Of a DNA stretch of 60,709 nucleotides, positions 1 through 9,201 are shown piece by piece; the stretch's first letter is position 1; each line of letters opens with the position of its first letter. Location: NCBI GenBank assembly GCA_028284235.1, contig JANQSC010000040.1, positions 1 to 60,709 on the forward strand. Reading direction: 5' to 3'. Source of the DNA: Opitutaceae bacterium. Its GTDB lineage: Bacteria; Verrucomicrobiota; Verrucomicrobiia; Opitutales; Opitutaceae. Position numbers and translations under genes: made by a program. The notes under the pieces were generated by a model that saw only the letters and a list, made by a program, of their open reading frames with translations, was not told the DNA's origin and searched no databases.

Positions 1-2
1 CC

Positions 3-94
3 TGTCTCGCCGTAGCCCTTGGGCGAAGGCGGAAGGAATACCCGGCCGTGTCTCGCCGAACCCCCGCGAAGCGGAGGCGAAGGCGGAAGGGTAT
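3..94 (+). repeat. Two tandem REP-like palindromic repeats
   Basis: Two imperfect head-to-tail copies (about 3-40 and 49-94). Both begin TGTCTCGCCG and end GGCGAAGGCGGAAGG, with a variable hairpin between: GCCC-tt-GGGC at 15-24 in the first and CCGC-gaa-GCGG at 64-74 in the second. A third, inverted relative lies at 59243-59272. They sit just past the 3' end of recF, a typical REP location. No REP-associated transposase is in the window. Confidence 0.7.
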
Positions 95-166
95 TGCGAC
101 CTGAGCAAATAAGTTCTGAACCCAAATAGGACAAAAGGACGAAGGAATGGACTTATTGGACCGTCT

Positions 167-1240
167 CTATGCTCGAAACGTCCCGTCGGAAACCTCGATT
201 CGCTTCCAGTCGTTCGACCGGCTCGACGCGGGCAATTGCGTCCCCGTGGCGATGATCTGCAGTTCCGCGTCCAAGACCGACCAGAACCGGTCTTTTCGTT
301 TCGCGTCGAGCTCGCTCAACGCATCGTCCGCGAGGGCCACCGGCATGAAGCCGAATTCACTTTTCCAATACTCGATAATCGCCAAGGAAAGTGCCAACGT
401 GATCGAGCGTTGCTGTCCTTCCGATGCGAAATCGTCCGCCGGCATCCCGTTCAAGAACAGAGTGAAGTCGTCGCGATGAGGGCCCTTGCCCGTCGATTGA
501 AGATAACCGTCTCGCTTCCGATTCGTCTCCAATATCGCCAGATAGTCTCCGGGCTCAACGACTTCAGCGCTCCGCTTGTATTCAACATTCAGCGACTCCT
601 TGTCCACAGAAAGCTCCGAATGAAAACGAGACGCGCGCGCCATCAACGCGTCGATCGTCCGCTCTCTCGTCCGGCAAATCAAGCGCGCCGGCTCGTCCAT
701 CTGCGATTCAAACGCCGCTAGCGCCGCGGCGGACCCGTTGCGCTTCAAAAGCGCGTTCCGCTCCTGCAGCAGTTTCATGAAGGTCTGCAGGGCCGAAAAA
801 TAGGCTCGGTCCACACCGCAGAGAAACGCGTCGAAAAACCGCCTCCGATTTCCAGGAGTCCCCCGGGCTAATTGCATGTCGTTGGACGAGAGAATCACGG
901 TCGGGTACCGGCCCACGAAATCCGATAAGCGACGAACCGGCTCGTCGTCTATCCAGACTTCTTTGCCCGTCTTCTTAATGCGCGCCCGCAACCGGGTTTC
1001 GCCGAGATCTTCATGATCCAACTCGTAGATCAACTCCGCGACATCCAACTTCGGCCCAATCACGACACGATTCTCGTGCGTGCGAAACGGACGCAGCGCG
1101 GTCGCCAGTCCGAGCGCTTCCAGCAAGTTCGTTTTCCCCTGCCCATTAGCGCCGAACAAAAAAACCCGCGGCGAATCCAGATCCAGGTGAGCCAGCTCGA
1201 TATTCCGATAGTTGCTCAGACTCGCACGTTTGAATCGCAT
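167..1240 (-). CDS. recF: DNA replication/repair protein RecF
   Basis: RecF is a cytoplasmic SMC/ABC-type ATPase that, with RecO and RecR, loads RecA at gapped DNA. The 357 residues match the usual family length. It opens with MRFKRASLSNYRN, has a Walker A motif GANGQGKTN near residues 30-38, an ABC signature SEGQQRS near residue 270, and a Walker B/D-loop region LADDALSELD near 305-314. The ATG at 1240 lies 26 bases after the queE stop, so recF is probably the last gene of the queC-queD-queE transcript, an atypical partner for recF, which usually sits near dnaA/dnaN/gyrB. Repeats follow its 3' end. Identification is secure; operon membership is inferred from spacing and strand. Confidence 0.95.
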   Translation of the reverse strand: MRFKRASLSNYRNIELAHLDLDSPRVFLFGANGQGKTNLLEALGLATALRPFRTHENRVVIGPKLDVAELIYELDHEDLGETRLRARIKKTGKEVWIDDEPVRRLSDFVGRYPTVILSSNDMQLARGTPGNRRRFFDAFLCGVDRAYFSALQTFMKLLQERNALLKRNGSAAALAAFESQMDEPARLICRTRERTIDALMARASRFHSELSVDKESLNVEYKRSAEVVEPGDYLAILETNRKRDGYLQSTGKGPHRDDFTLFLNGMPADDFASEGQQRSITLALSLAIIEYWKSEFGFMPVALADDALSELDAKRKDRFWSVLDAELQIIATGTQLPASSRSNDWKRIEVSDGTFRA

Positions 1241-1266
1241 CGTTCCGCTATTCCCGCCGCTTCAGA

Positions 1267-1944
1267 CTAATAGCCCAGACTCGGATTCCCTCCAAGCGGG
1301 GACGCCGGCAGGCTTTTCGCGTCCAATAGGTCCGCCTGGTAGAATTTGTGCGCCTGTAGGCCCGCCCGGAACGGGGCTCCGCGGGCTTTCACAAACTCGG
1401 TGATCGACTTCAGAACGCGTGAATCGCTTCGCTTCGACCACTCCGGATTCAGCCAAACCGTCTTACCCCCAATCGACTCGCCTAGCGCCTCAAGCCAACG
1501 TTCGATGGAGGTTTCGTCCTCGACGATCAACTTGATTTCATTCGCTTGGCGCAGCCCCTCGGGTTTAGGCAAGGCCTGCCATTTTGGGCTCAAAACGATC
1601 CAATCGAAGTCACCGCGAATGGCGAACGCTCCCGAAGTCTCCAAATGGCAACGCAGCCCTTTCTCCCCAAGAGCTCTCGTTAGCGCACTCAAATCGTGGA
1701 TACACGGCTCGCCACCGGTGACCACGACAAACTCGGGATTCACTTCCAACGCTTCCTCGGCCAGCGACGCTGCAGTTCGCTTTTCAATCGTCTCCGGAAC
1801 ATAGTCCGGGTGCCAGGTTCCCGCCGAATCGCACCAGGGGCAATGGACCGGGCAACCGAAGAGACGAACGAAAAACGCCGATTTTCCCAAATGCTCCCCC
1901 TCGCCCTGCCAGGAGTGAAACGTTTCGTAAACCGGGTACTCCAT
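1267..1944 (-). CDS. queE: 7-carboxy-7-deazaguanine synthase QueE
   Basis: Radical-SAM enzyme that converts 6-carboxy-tetrahydropterin to 7-carboxy-7-deazaguanine in the preQ0/queuosine pathway. The 225-residue protein starts [16 protein letters not shown] and has the cluster motif C31-x3-C35-x2-C38 (GCPVHCPWCDS), followed by a TGGEP motif typical of radical-SAM folds. An upstream in-frame start would add 60 residues inside queD. I chose the ATG at 1944 because the family begins here and because it overlaps the queD stop by one base (TAATG), a classic translational-coupling arrangement. Cytoplasmic; acts right after QueD and before QueC. Confident call. Confidence 0.93.
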   Translation of the reverse strand: MEYPVYETFHSWQGEGEHLGKSAFFVRLFGCPVHCPWCDSAGTWHPDYVPETIEKRTAASLAEEALEVNPEFVVVTGGEPCIHDLSALTRALGEKGLRCHLETSGAFAIRGDFDWIVLSPKWQALPKPEGLRQANEIKLIVEDETSIERWLEALGESIGGKTVWLNPEWSKRSDSRVLKSITEFVKARGAPFRAGLQAHKFYQADLLDAKSLPASPLGGNPSLGY

Positions 1945-2393
1945 TACTGGGCCTCGGGTGAATACGTGGCGCTGTTTCGCGAGTCCTCGGTGACCGTGAC
2001 CGACAACAGAAAAGCCCGCCCATCCGTCATTGAGCGTACTTTTGGATCCACTACAGTAAATAAGTGCTTCGCCAGACCTTCGCTCGAGCACTGATCCACG
2101 ATGTATGGCTTGAATACCGAACAACCGTTCTCCGAGTTCAAGCGAGTGATCTCCGGCAAAAGCGGATCGTCGCGGTTGAAAATGCAGGCGTGGTCCAAAT
2201 TCTCGTCAATCCAGTCCCGGAGCCATTTCAGCTTGCCAAAGTCCACGACGAATCCGCACGCGTCCATCCGCTCGCAACCAAAGGTAAACGAGAGGCTCCA
2301 ATTGTGCCCGTGAATCTGAGCGCAATGCCCCTCGTGCCGATGTTGTCGGTGGGCGAAGGGAATGTCGGAGTAAGTCTTTTGACAGGTGTACAT
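1944..2393 (-). CDS. queD: 6-carboxy-5,6,7,8-tetrahydropterin synthase QueD
   Basis: Converts dihydroneopterin triphosphate to 6-carboxy-tetrahydropterin, the first committed step towards preQ0. The 149-residue protein shows the expected zinc triad (H15, H28, H30 in HGHNW) and the candidate catalytic Cys24 in [18 protein letters not shown] and LDHACIFN segments match the PTPS/QueD family. It starts two bases after the queC stop and its stop overlaps the queE start by one base, so the three genes are almost certainly one translationally coupled operon. Slightly longer than minimal QueD proteins at the C terminus; nothing else odd. Confidence 0.93.
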   Translation of the reverse strand: MYTCQKTYSDIPFAHRQHRHEGHCAQIHGHNWSLSFTFGCERMDACGFVVDFGKLKWLRDWIDENLDHACIFNRDDPLLPEITRLNSENGCSVFKPYIVDQCSSEGLAKHLFTVVDPKVRSMTDGRAFLLSVTVTEDSRNSATYSPEAQ

Positions 2394-2395
2394 CG

Positions 2396-3142
2396 TTACG
2401 CGTTCGCGTCCGGCAGGCGCCAGTCGCTCTGGATCAAAGCGTCGACGCTGGGAGCGTCTGGCTCGTAGACCGTGCGATCCTCTACTCCCGACAAATGAAA
2501 CGCCTCTCTTCGCTCAATGCAAGTGCCGCATTTTCCGCAATGCGCCTCTCCTCCTTTGTAGCACGACCAGGTCCGTTCGAACGGGACGCCGAGACGAGCG
2601 CCTTCCGCCACGATATCCGCTTTGCTCGCCGACACGAAAGGCCGATACAACCGAACTGTTCTCCAGTCGCAACGCTGGATCGCCTCGTCCAAAGCCTGGG
2701 CAAACGTTTCGCGACAATCGGGATAAATCGCGTGATCCCCGCTGTGAGCCGCATAGGCAACCGCGTCCACCTTCTTGGTGATCGCCCACGCAGTCGCTAC
2801 CGAAATGAGGATCATGTTCCGATTGGGAACCACCGTTTGCTTCATCGAATCCTCCTCGTAGTGCCCCTCTGGAACCTCGGTTTCCGCATCCACCAGTCCG
2901 CAGGAGCCGAAAAGACCCGACAGCGCTCGCAGATCGGCCACCCGATGCTCGATCCCCAACTCCCCGCAAATCGCTCGAGCCGACTCGATCTCCTTGCGGT
3001 GCTTCTGCCCGTAGTCGATGCTAATCGCCCCGCGGATATCCGAGCCCGCCGCCTTCATCGCGTAGAGCATCACCGTCGAGTCCATTCCTCCGGAATAAAC
3101 CGCGACGGCCGATTGAGGAACTGAGTCCATTCCAATTGCCAT
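2396..3142 (-). CDS. queC: 7-cyano-7-deazaguanine (preQ0) synthase QueC
   Basis: ATP-dependent synthase that turns 7-carboxy-7-deazaguanine into preQ0. The PP-loop SGGMDST is close to the N terminus, and the C-terminal zinc-binding cysteine cluster (SCYKGG then HCGKCGTC) is complete. The start is uncertain: ATG 3142 (MAIGMDSV) or ATG 3130 (MDSVPQ); neither has a strong Shine-Dalgarno. A longer in-frame extension to 3220 looks non-coding. First gene of queC-queD-queE-recF. QueF, Tgt and QueA are not in this window, so whether preQ0 ends in tRNA queuosine or DNA modification cannot be decided here. Confidence 0.93.
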   Translation of the reverse strand: MAIGMDSVPQSAVAVYSGGMDSTVMLYAMKAAGSDIRGAISIDYGQKHRKEIESARAICGELGIEHRVADLRALSGLFGSCGLVDAETEVPEGHYEEDSMKQTVVPNRNMILISVATAWAITKKVDAVAYAAHSGDHAIYPDCRETFAQALDEAIQRCDWRTVRLYRPFVSASKADIVAEGARLGVPFERTWSCYKGGEAHCGKCGTCIERREAFHLSGVEDRTVYEPDAPSVDALIQSDWRLPDANA

Positions 3143-3235
3143 CGTGGCGGGGATAGACAGCCGTCCTTGCCAAGTCAAGGCGCCTTCAAGCGAACTCCGT
3201 TCACCCGACGCCCTAGACAAAATCGACCCGCTGCG

Positions 3236-6088
3236 CTAGCGAAGCGACAAAGTCGCCAGTTCCGGCTGAAGTCCCCGTACCAGCGCCTGGTCCCACGAAA
3301 GCCACGAGCGACACACGGAAACCACGTCCTCCGCGCTGACTCGCTCCAATGCGCCCGAATTCAGGGCATTCCACTCCTCGACCCACTCCGGCCGCTCGTC
3401 GAGGCTGTAAAGAATGTTCTCGAGAATGTAGCGATTGTCGCGAAATCCGAAATCGAACTCCGCTTCCAAACCGCGACGCGCCCCGTCCAGCTCGTCGGAA
3501 CTAATGGGCGACTCCCCGCTCGCCAAATTCCGCCAAACACGTTCGACCACCGCCAGGACTTCATCCAAATCGCGAGCCCGGCAATCCGCTTCCACCCGAA
3601 ACCTCTGAAAACCCTGGAAAGCGGGCAAGGCCCAATAGTCCACTTTCGTCGTATACGAAAGCGCCCGGTCTTTTCGCAGGGCCGTATCTAATCGACTCTT
3701 CAATATCCGTTCGCAAACGACCAACGCGAGCCGCTCCTCGTGCGTAGTCGGCCCCGGCTCTAAAATCCAATTTCCGATGGCCAAAGCGCGTTCCCCTTGC
3801 TGTTTCGGATAAGGCAGCTTCTCCAGACCCGCGTCGAACTCGATGGAAAACCGCTCCGCTTCTGTTCGTTCCGGTCGAGCCGGTCGGTCCAAAGCCCCCA
3901 AGCTCATGCCCACGATCTTGGCGACTCGATCCTTGTCCGCGTCGCCCACCACGGTCACTTCGATACTGCTTCGGTTCAAAATTTCGCCGAGCCAGCCCGC
4001 GACGGCTTCGCGATCGAGCTCGAGCCCGTCCTTGAAATCTGGATCCCACAATTCCGGGCGACCGGGAAACAACTCGCGCTGAACGCTTTGCTTCGCCAGG
4101 GCCATCCCGTCGAGCTCCACCTGCAAGCTCCGCATCATGTTCGACTTCGCAAAGGCGAATCCCCGCTCGCTCACAGTTCCCTTCTCGAGAAACGTGGCGA
4201 TCATTCCCAGAACCCAGTCGATCTCAACGGGCTCGCAACGCGCCCGAAAACAGAGGCAGTCCTCTCCTTCAATCGCGTATTCAAAATCCAACACGCGTGA
4301 CGAGAGCTCGCGATGAATGCTCTCCCACTGAAATCCGCTTACTCCGCTCCACAAAAACGAGTCCAAGGCCACCGAGCGAATCGCGGGATTCAATAGTGAA
4401 CCATCGCGGGACGAATCCGGTCGCAGTCGCACCAGAATCTGCACGAAACCCGGTTCGTTTCGAGTTCGCATGGTTGTTAGCGACGTCTGATTTTCGAATA
4501 CAAACCGATACGTCTCGTCCAGGAGAGGAACGCCGCGCTCCGAAGCGATCCCCCCCACTCTCCCATTCCAGGCCCATTCGATAGCGTTCTGCCCCGGGTA
4601 GTCGTAGGGTTCGATCGAAAGCCGACGGTAACTCAGGAATTCACGCCCTAGCGACCGCGGAGTTACAGACTCTGGAATCTCACCGCCAATCGCGAGCGAG
4701 ACCCCCGTCGTCCGCCACATTTCACGCATAGCTCGATCCAAGTCGAATTTATTGAGATCATCCAAGAAACGACGATATAAAACGTATTCATCATCCGATG
4801 ACAGATACACTTTGCCCAACATTGTCGCCTCTTCGAGTCGAACTGCAAGGCTGTGGCTGTCCGCGCGCAACCCGGCAGCACGCTCCTTGGCGATACGCCG
4901 ATTCCACCTTTTTTTTAGGGATTCGATCTCTTCGGGATGAAACCCATGACGCGACGCCTGGCGGATCATGCGATCGAGAAAGGCGACCCCCGTTCGCCAT
5001 TTCTCCGGACTCGTCGTCAAACGAGCATGAGCGTAGGTCGCCTCTAAACGCGTTTCATAAAAAACGAAATCGCTGTCGAATACCCCGACGAAACGCTGGC
5101 ATCGCTCGTTCAACAATTCGCAAGCGAACCGCCTGAGAAAGTCACGCTGCCGCAACCGCTCCGAATCGCGCCCCCTCGGCTCTTGCCAACTGCGCGATAG
5201 ATCAATCAAGGTCCGGTCCATTCCAGGAATTCGCGTCAATCCGACACGCGGTATTTGATTTTCTTCTACGTTTCCGACATCTGGTGGACTCGCCCGACCT
5301 CTTGACTGCAGAGATCCAAAATGACGGTTCACCAATCGCTCGACCTCTAATCGATCCACGTCTCCCACGACGAAAAGAGTCATCATCTCGGGCCGATACC
5401 AATTCCGGTAAAACTTCATGAGCCGGTCGCGTGTCGCCAGGTTCAACGCCGCTTCATCGCCGACGATGGGTCGTTCTCCGTATTTCGACCCTTTCAGCGT
5501 ACGCTCGAGCGCAAATGCGCTAAATTGCGCGAGTGGCTGCTCGTATTGAAGCTTTTCCGCCAGCACGATCGAACGCTGCTTCTCAATACTCTCCGCATCG
5601 AACCGAATTCCGTCCGCAAACGCTCGATACAAGGAAAATGCCGATTCTAAGTACGAGTCGGCATCGCTTTTCAAATCGATCTGATAGCACGTATAGTGGT
5701 GAGTCGTGTAGCCATTGACGTCGCTGCCCAAGCTCAGTCCCCACCGTAGAAACAGCGATTCTATGTCGGAAGCGCTGAATTCGCCCGCCCCTTCGAACGC
5801 GAGGTGCTCGATCAAGTGGGCAAAGCCAGATTCCTTTTCCGACTCGCGCAGCGATCCCACATTCACGGCGAAGCGCAGCGAAACCGCTCCATAGGGATTC
5901 CCGTCCGGCAGAATCGCATAGCGAAATCCATTTTCCAGCGTTCCCCAGCGCACGCGACTATCGGATGCGAAATCGCTGCGGTCCTTCGGCCAAAGCTGGG
6001 AAAACCGATTTGACTGCGAAAGCGCCCAAGGCGTCAGGGCTCCCGCCAAGGCCCAGAACAAAAGGCCAATCCTAACCCAAACCCCCAT
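3236..6088 (-). CDS. Secreted M16 family zinc metalloprotease (pitrilysin/PqqL-like)
   Basis: Predicted exported zinc peptidase of about 950 residues, the usual length for two-half, single-chain M16 enzymes. From the ATG at 6088 there is a signal peptide (MGVWVRIGLLFWALAGALTPWALS). The inverted zinc motif H91-L-I-E94-H95 is followed by acidic residues near 169-178 that could supply the third metal ligand. The C-terminal half has the second M16-type fold (GNWILEPGPTTHEE region). The start is supported by a purine-rich GGGGAGGA upstream; an in-frame extension to 6178 overlaps the preceding gene. It follows the propeller gene by 28 bases and is probably co-transcribed with it. Role: degradation of peptides in the periplasm or outside the cell; substrate unknown. 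Confidence 0.88.
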   Translation of the reverse strand: MGVWVRIGLLFWALAGALTPWALSQSNRFSQLWPKDRSDFASDSRVRWGTLENGFRYAILPDGNPYGAVSLRFAVNVGSLRESEKESGFAHLIEHLAFEGAGEFSASDIESLFLRWGLSLGSDVNGYTTHHYTCYQIDLKSDADSYLESAFSLYRAFADGIRFDAESIEKQRSIVLAEKLQYEQPLAQFSAFALERTLKGSKYGERPIVGDEAALNLATRDRLMKFYRNWYRPEMMTLFVVGDVDRLEVERLVNRHFGSLQSRGRASPPDVGNVEENQIPRVGLTRIPGMDRTLIDLSRSWQEPRGRDSERLRQRDFLRRFACELLNERCQRFVGVFDSDFVFYETRLEATYAHARLTTSPEKWRTGVAFLDRMIRQASRHGFHPEEIESLKKRWNRRIAKERAAGLRADSHSLAVRLEEATMLGKVYLSSDDEYVLYRRFLDDLNKFDLDRAMREMWRTTGVSLAIGGEIPESVTPRSLGREFLSYRRLSIEPYDYPGQNAIEWAWNGRVGGIASERGVPLLDETYRFVFENQTSLTTMRTRNEPGFVQILVRLRPDSSRDGSLLNPAIRSVALDSFLWSGVSGFQWESIHRELSSRVLDFEYAIEGEDCLCFRARCEPVEIDWVLGMIATFLEKGTVSERGFAFAKSNMMRSLQVELDGMALAKQSVQRELFPGRPELWDPDFKDGLELDREAVAGWLGEILNRSSIEVTVVGDADKDRVAKIVGMSLGALDRPARPERTEAERFSIEFDAGLEKLPYPKQQGERALAIGNWILEPGPTTHEERLALVVCERILKSRLDTALRKDRALSYTTKVDYWALPAFQGFQRFRVEADCRARDLDEVLAVVERVWRNLASGESPISSDELDGARRGLEAEFDFGFRDNRYILENILYSLDERPEWVEEWNALNSGALERVSAEDVVSVCRSWLSWDQALVRGLQPELATLSLR

Positions 6089-6116
6089 TCTCGACTCAGT
6101 CCTCCCCACGCGGCCG

Positions 6117-7226
6117 TCAGAATTTTGGCGGCATTCGGACAATCCGGACCCGCTGCCCTTTCCCCGCCCCGGCATCACCCGTCTCCTCGGGAACCGCCAT
6201 GATGAACGATCCGCCGGGTTCTTCCAGGAGACCGTATTTTCCCGGCGACGAGAATGTCATCTCCGGCTTGAATCGAAGGAGTCGCGACGTTTTCTTGCCC
6301 CTCGGCACATGCAGTTCGCCGGAGTTGGTCGCCAGCAGCACCTTGCCATTAGGCGTCATTCTCATGCTGCTCAAGGCAGTCAAGTCGCGGCAGACCGTCT
6401 GGATTTTCATCACGTCCTGAAAATCGTCGCTGCTCACCTTGAACACCGCTCCTTTTGTCGCTCCTTGCAGATGGTTGGCGACGAAATAAACCGAGTCGTC
6501 CCTCGACTCGTAGGAGATATCACCCGGGATACTCGAGATCTTCATCACGTCCACGTCCATCGGGGCCGTTCCCGAAAACAAGTCCACCAGTCCAGCCCGA
6601 TTTATGCGATAGACTGCAGGCTGAGCCTTCACGCGGTTTTTGAACAAGTTGCCCCCAATCCCAGTGTCCGCGATGTACAAATTGCCGCTCTTGTCGAAGG
6701 TGATACTGTTGGGCGAGATCAATGGCAGGGAGCCCTTCATCTTCAAATCGGATTCCGGCCCCAAGTCCGCCTTGCCCAGCAGTTTGCCCGAAAGCGGATC
6801 GAAGAGGGAGAGCCCGATAAAGTCGTCCGACGCGTCCTTCGTAATGCGCCCGTCCTCGGTTTCAATCAACGGCGTCCCCGACACCACGATCAACGTTCCC
6901 GCCGGGGCCACATCCCCCAGGGCCGCGGGGAGAAAGTCGATGTCGGAGGGAGCCGTCAAACCCACCACGAATCGCTTGCTCGCCAGCTTGAAAACCGGTC
7001 CTTCAGACACGGAATACTGGGTGATGGATCCCGCCTCGCGCCGAGCACCTACTTCGCCGCGAGATCGATTCACTACGAAGAGCGATTTTCCATCCGAGCT
7101 GAACATCGCGGACACCGGTCGATCAAAGCCGGGCAAGTCCTCGAGAACCTCCGGACGCGCGCCCTGGGCAAACGGTAGGATCGCGCTGAGCGCTGCAAGT
7201 GCGAGAAGACGGGGGAACGTAGTCAT
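6117..7226 (-). CDS. Secreted beta-propeller-like protein of unknown function
   Basis: Predicted secreted protein of 369 residues with signal peptide MTTFPRLLALAALSAILPFAQG. The sequence shows recurring propeller-type blades: 'SAMFSSDGKSLFVVN', 'PNSITFDKSGNLYIADTG', 'SSMRMTPNGKVLLATNSG'. This resembles NHL/SMP-30-type sensors or lactonases, but I see no clear catalytic set. ATG 7226 is preferred because the signal peptide begins there; the upstream extension to 7286 is unconvincing. It precedes the M16 protease by 28 bases, so the two may form a secreted pair. Function is not assigned. Confidence 0.75.
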   Translation of the reverse strand: MTTFPRLLALAALSAILPFAQGARPEVLEDLPGFDRPVSAMFSSDGKSLFVVNRSRGEVGARREAGSITQYSVSEGPVFKLASKRFVVGLTAPSDIDFLPAALGDVAPAGTLIVVSGTPLIETEDGRITKDASDDFIGLSLFDPLSGKLLGKADLGPESDLKMKGSLPLISPNSITFDKSGNLYIADTGIGGNLFKNRVKAQPAVYRINRAGLVDLFSGTAPMDVDVMKISSIPGDISYESRDDSVYFVANHLQGATKGAVFKVSSDDFQDVMKIQTVCRDLTALSSMRMTPNGKVLLATNSGELHVPRGKKTSRLLRFKPEMTFSSPGKYGLLEEPGGSFIMAVPEETGDAGAGKGQRVRIVRMPPKF

Positions 7227-7433
7227 TTTCGGTCGATTATGGGAAACTCTTGAAATTCGAGGCTGACGATAAACGTCTCCCCCCAACTGTCAAAGAAAGC
7301 CTCACATAACACCCTGTGACAAAAAAGGGACAGCCACATCGCAATTCAGTTCAATTCCAGGACGAGAAAAACGGGGGACGTCTGCGAATCCCTACGAAGT
7401 CGCCGCTTCGTCCGCCAAATCCAGCTGACGAAA

Positions 7434-7461
7434 GGGCCGGACTCCCGTGGGAATCCGACCC
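7434..7461 (-). terminator. Terminator-like hairpin after the TonB-type gene
   Basis: An imperfect stem pairs GGG/CCC, CGGA/TCCG and TCCC/GGGA around a two-base loop. It lies about 40 bases past the stop of the TonB-like gene at 7499. On the minus strand only a short T run (CTTTCG) follows, so intrinsic termination is plausible but weak. The surrounding 270-base gap shows no other gene. Confidence 0.4.
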
Positions 7462-7498
7462 CGTTTGTGTCGTTTTCTAGTTCATTGAGCGCCCAACG

Positions 7499-7882
7499 CT
7501 ATCTCATCGCCAGCGTCGCTTCCGGCTCCTTCGCCACGAAGGGGATTCGAACCTTTGAAGGCACCGCTTCCCCATTTTTCCGCGCTGGAAGGAACTTCCA
7601 CTGTTTCGCCGCTCGCGCTACCGCCGTATTGTGCCGGGCGTTGGTCGACCGCAGGACTTCGACTCGCGCCACTCTGCCCTTGGAATCGACCGTTACCAAT
7701 ACGTCGATTTTCAGGTCCTCCGAAACCGCTCGCAGCTTCGGTCTCACGACCTCGCTGGGAACCGCTCCACCTTGGAGTCCCTGGTTCTTTTCCACATACG
7801 CCTGCTCGTAGCTCGTCTCTGAACGCAAATTCAGAGAGCTCGCAATCGCGAACAGACAGACCATCCCTACTTTTCGTTTCAT
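7499..7882 (-). CDS. TonB C-terminal domain protein (periplasmic)
   Basis: Small exported protein (127 residues) with signal peptide MKRKVGMVCLFAIASSLNLRSE. The rest matches a single TonB C-terminal domain: 'VDVLVTVDSKGRVARVEVLRSTN' followed by 'AVARAAKQWKFLPARKNGEAV', the usual beta-alpha-beta pattern of TonB/TolA-like proteins. It lacks the proline-rich spacer and the long membrane anchor of a true energy-transducing TonB, and no exbB/exbD lies nearby, so it is better read as a TonB-fold periplasmic protein than as a transducer. ATG 7882 is chosen over an upstream start at 7918 because the signal peptide starts there. Stands alone, divergent from the GH20-like operon. Confidence 0.75.
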   Translation of the reverse strand: MKRKVGMVCLFAIASSLNLRSETSYEQAYVEKNQGLQGGAVPSEVVRPKLRAVSEDLKIDVLVTVDSKGRVARVEVLRSTNARHNTAVARAAKQWKFLPARKNGEAVPSKVRIPFVAKEPEATLAMR

Positions 7883-8101
7883 GTCAGTTTTCGTTTTGAC
7901 TAAACGCTTCCCTGCCACGTTCCAACCGCGGAACGCCGCAGTGGAAACGAATCCACTGAATCCGTATTCAAACTATGGTGTCAAATCGTTTACTGTGACA
8001 ATCGAGCGACGGGACCTGAATCCGAACTCTTATGTAAAAGCGACGCGACAAATTCGAACGTTTACAGCGCTCGCTTTCCTCGGGTAAAAAAGCGTCGCAC
8101 A
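7883..8101. promoter_or_regulatory. Divergent intergenic region upstream of the GH20-like gene
   Basis: About 220 bases between divergent genes, so it must hold both promoters. The only structure I can point to is a 7-base inverted pair, GCGACGC at 8040-8046 and GCGTCGC at 8092-8098, the latter ending three bases before the GH20-like start codon. It could fold over the translation start. No clear -35/-10 pair was recognised. Confidence 0.25.
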
Positions 8102-9199
8102 ATGCCCTCGACACGACTACTTCCTACTCTGTTTGCCTTGGCAGTGTTGACACTTCTCGGTTCCGAGATCACCGCCAAATCGGAGCCGCTGCGTGGCCTG
8201 TCGATCGCCGCTCCGGCCAAGGGCTCGGTGGCTCGATTTACCCGTTTCATCGAAGAGGAGCTGGCCGCGCGAAACGTCAACACACTCCTGATTCGTATCG
8301 ACTATCGATTCGAATACCAATCCCGCCCCGAACTCGTCGACGATGGCGCCCTCAGCCTCGGCGACGTAAAACAAATCGTCGCTGCGTGTCGCCGTCACGA
8401 CATCACGCTCATCCCCCAAATCAACCTGCTCGGACACCAGTCCTGGCACACGAAGGTCAACAAGCTCCTCGAAGTCTACCCCGAATTCGACGAAACGCCT
8501 CATGTCGTCATGCCCGAAACCTATGAGTGGCCCAACGACGACGGCCTTTATTGCAAAAGCTACTGCCCACTCCACCCCGATGTCCACGACGTCGTGTTCG
8601 ATCTCGTCGACGAGATCGTAGACGCCTTCGAGGCGAACGCGTTTCACGCCGGCATGGACGAGGTATTCTATATCGGCGACGACCGTTGCCCCCGCTGCGC
8701 CGGCAAGGACAAAGCCGTTCTCTTCGCCAACGAGGTCGAGAAGATCCGCGCCCATCTCGCCCAAACAGGGAAAGATCTTTGGATTTGGGGCGATCGACTG
8801 CTCGACGGCGTCACGACCGGATTGGGCATGTGGGAGGCCAGCGCCAACGACACCCACAGAGCGATCGATCTGATTTCCAAAGACGTCGTTATTTGCGACT
8901 GGCACTACGAACGGGCCGAACCCACCGCAGCCTACTTCGCCATGAAAGGGTTTACCGTCGCCACCTGCGCCTGGAACAAGCCGCAAGTCGCCCTGGCTCA
9001 GCTCGAACAGTTTCACCGCTTCAAGCAAAACGCCAATCCCACGCTCGCCAAACGCCACATCGGACTCATCCACACGGTTTGGTCCAGCGCAGACGCGTTT
9101 TTTGACGCCTTCGAAAACGGAGATTCAAATGACGACAATCGACAAGGCCCAGTCGACACTTTCAAGGCCCTTTTCAAATCGAGCCACTCGGAGGACTAG
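8102..9199 (+). CDS. Exported GH20-like (beta-N-acetylhexosaminidase-type) TIM-barrel protein
   Basis: Predicted exported 365-residue protein with signal peptide ending near ITAKSEP. The barrel contains 'LIPQINLLGHQSWH' and the acidic pair D186-E187 in 'FHAGMDEVFYIGDD', matching the catalytic Asp-Glu pair of glycoside hydrolase family 20 (substrate-assisted N-acetylhexosaminidases). A CPRCAGKD motif follows at 196-203, as in bacterial GH20-like proteins of PVC and Bacteroidetes genomes. It lacks the N-terminal GH20b domain and is shorter than classical hexosaminidases, so activity is inferred. The next gene starts two bases after the stop with its Shine-Dalgarno inside this gene, indicating translational coupling to an HGSNAT-like acetyltransferase; both would act on terminal amino sugars. 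Confidence 0.7.
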   Translation: MPSTRLLPTLFALAVLTLLGSEITAKSEPLRGLSIAAPAKGSVARFTRFIEEELAARNVNTLLIRIDYRFEYQSRPELVDDGALSLGDVKQIVAACRRHDITLIPQINLLGHQSWHTKVNKLLEVYPEFDETPHVVMPETYEWPNDDGLYCKSYCPLHPDVHDVVFDLVDEIVDAFEANAFHAGMDEVFYIGDDRCPRCAGKDKAVLFANEVEKIRAHLAQTGKDLWIWGDRLLDGVTTGLGMWEASANDTHRAIDLISKDVVICDWHYERAEPTAAYFAMKGFTVATCAWNKPQVALAQLEQFHRFKQNANPTLAKRHIGLIHTVWSSADAFFDAFENGDSNDDNRQGPVDTFKALFKSSHSED

Positions 9200-9201
9200 T
9201 C

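Noticed and set aside
7499-7882. True TonB energy transducer
   Set aside because: It has a cleavable-looking signal, no proline-rich spacer and no exbB/exbD neighbours.
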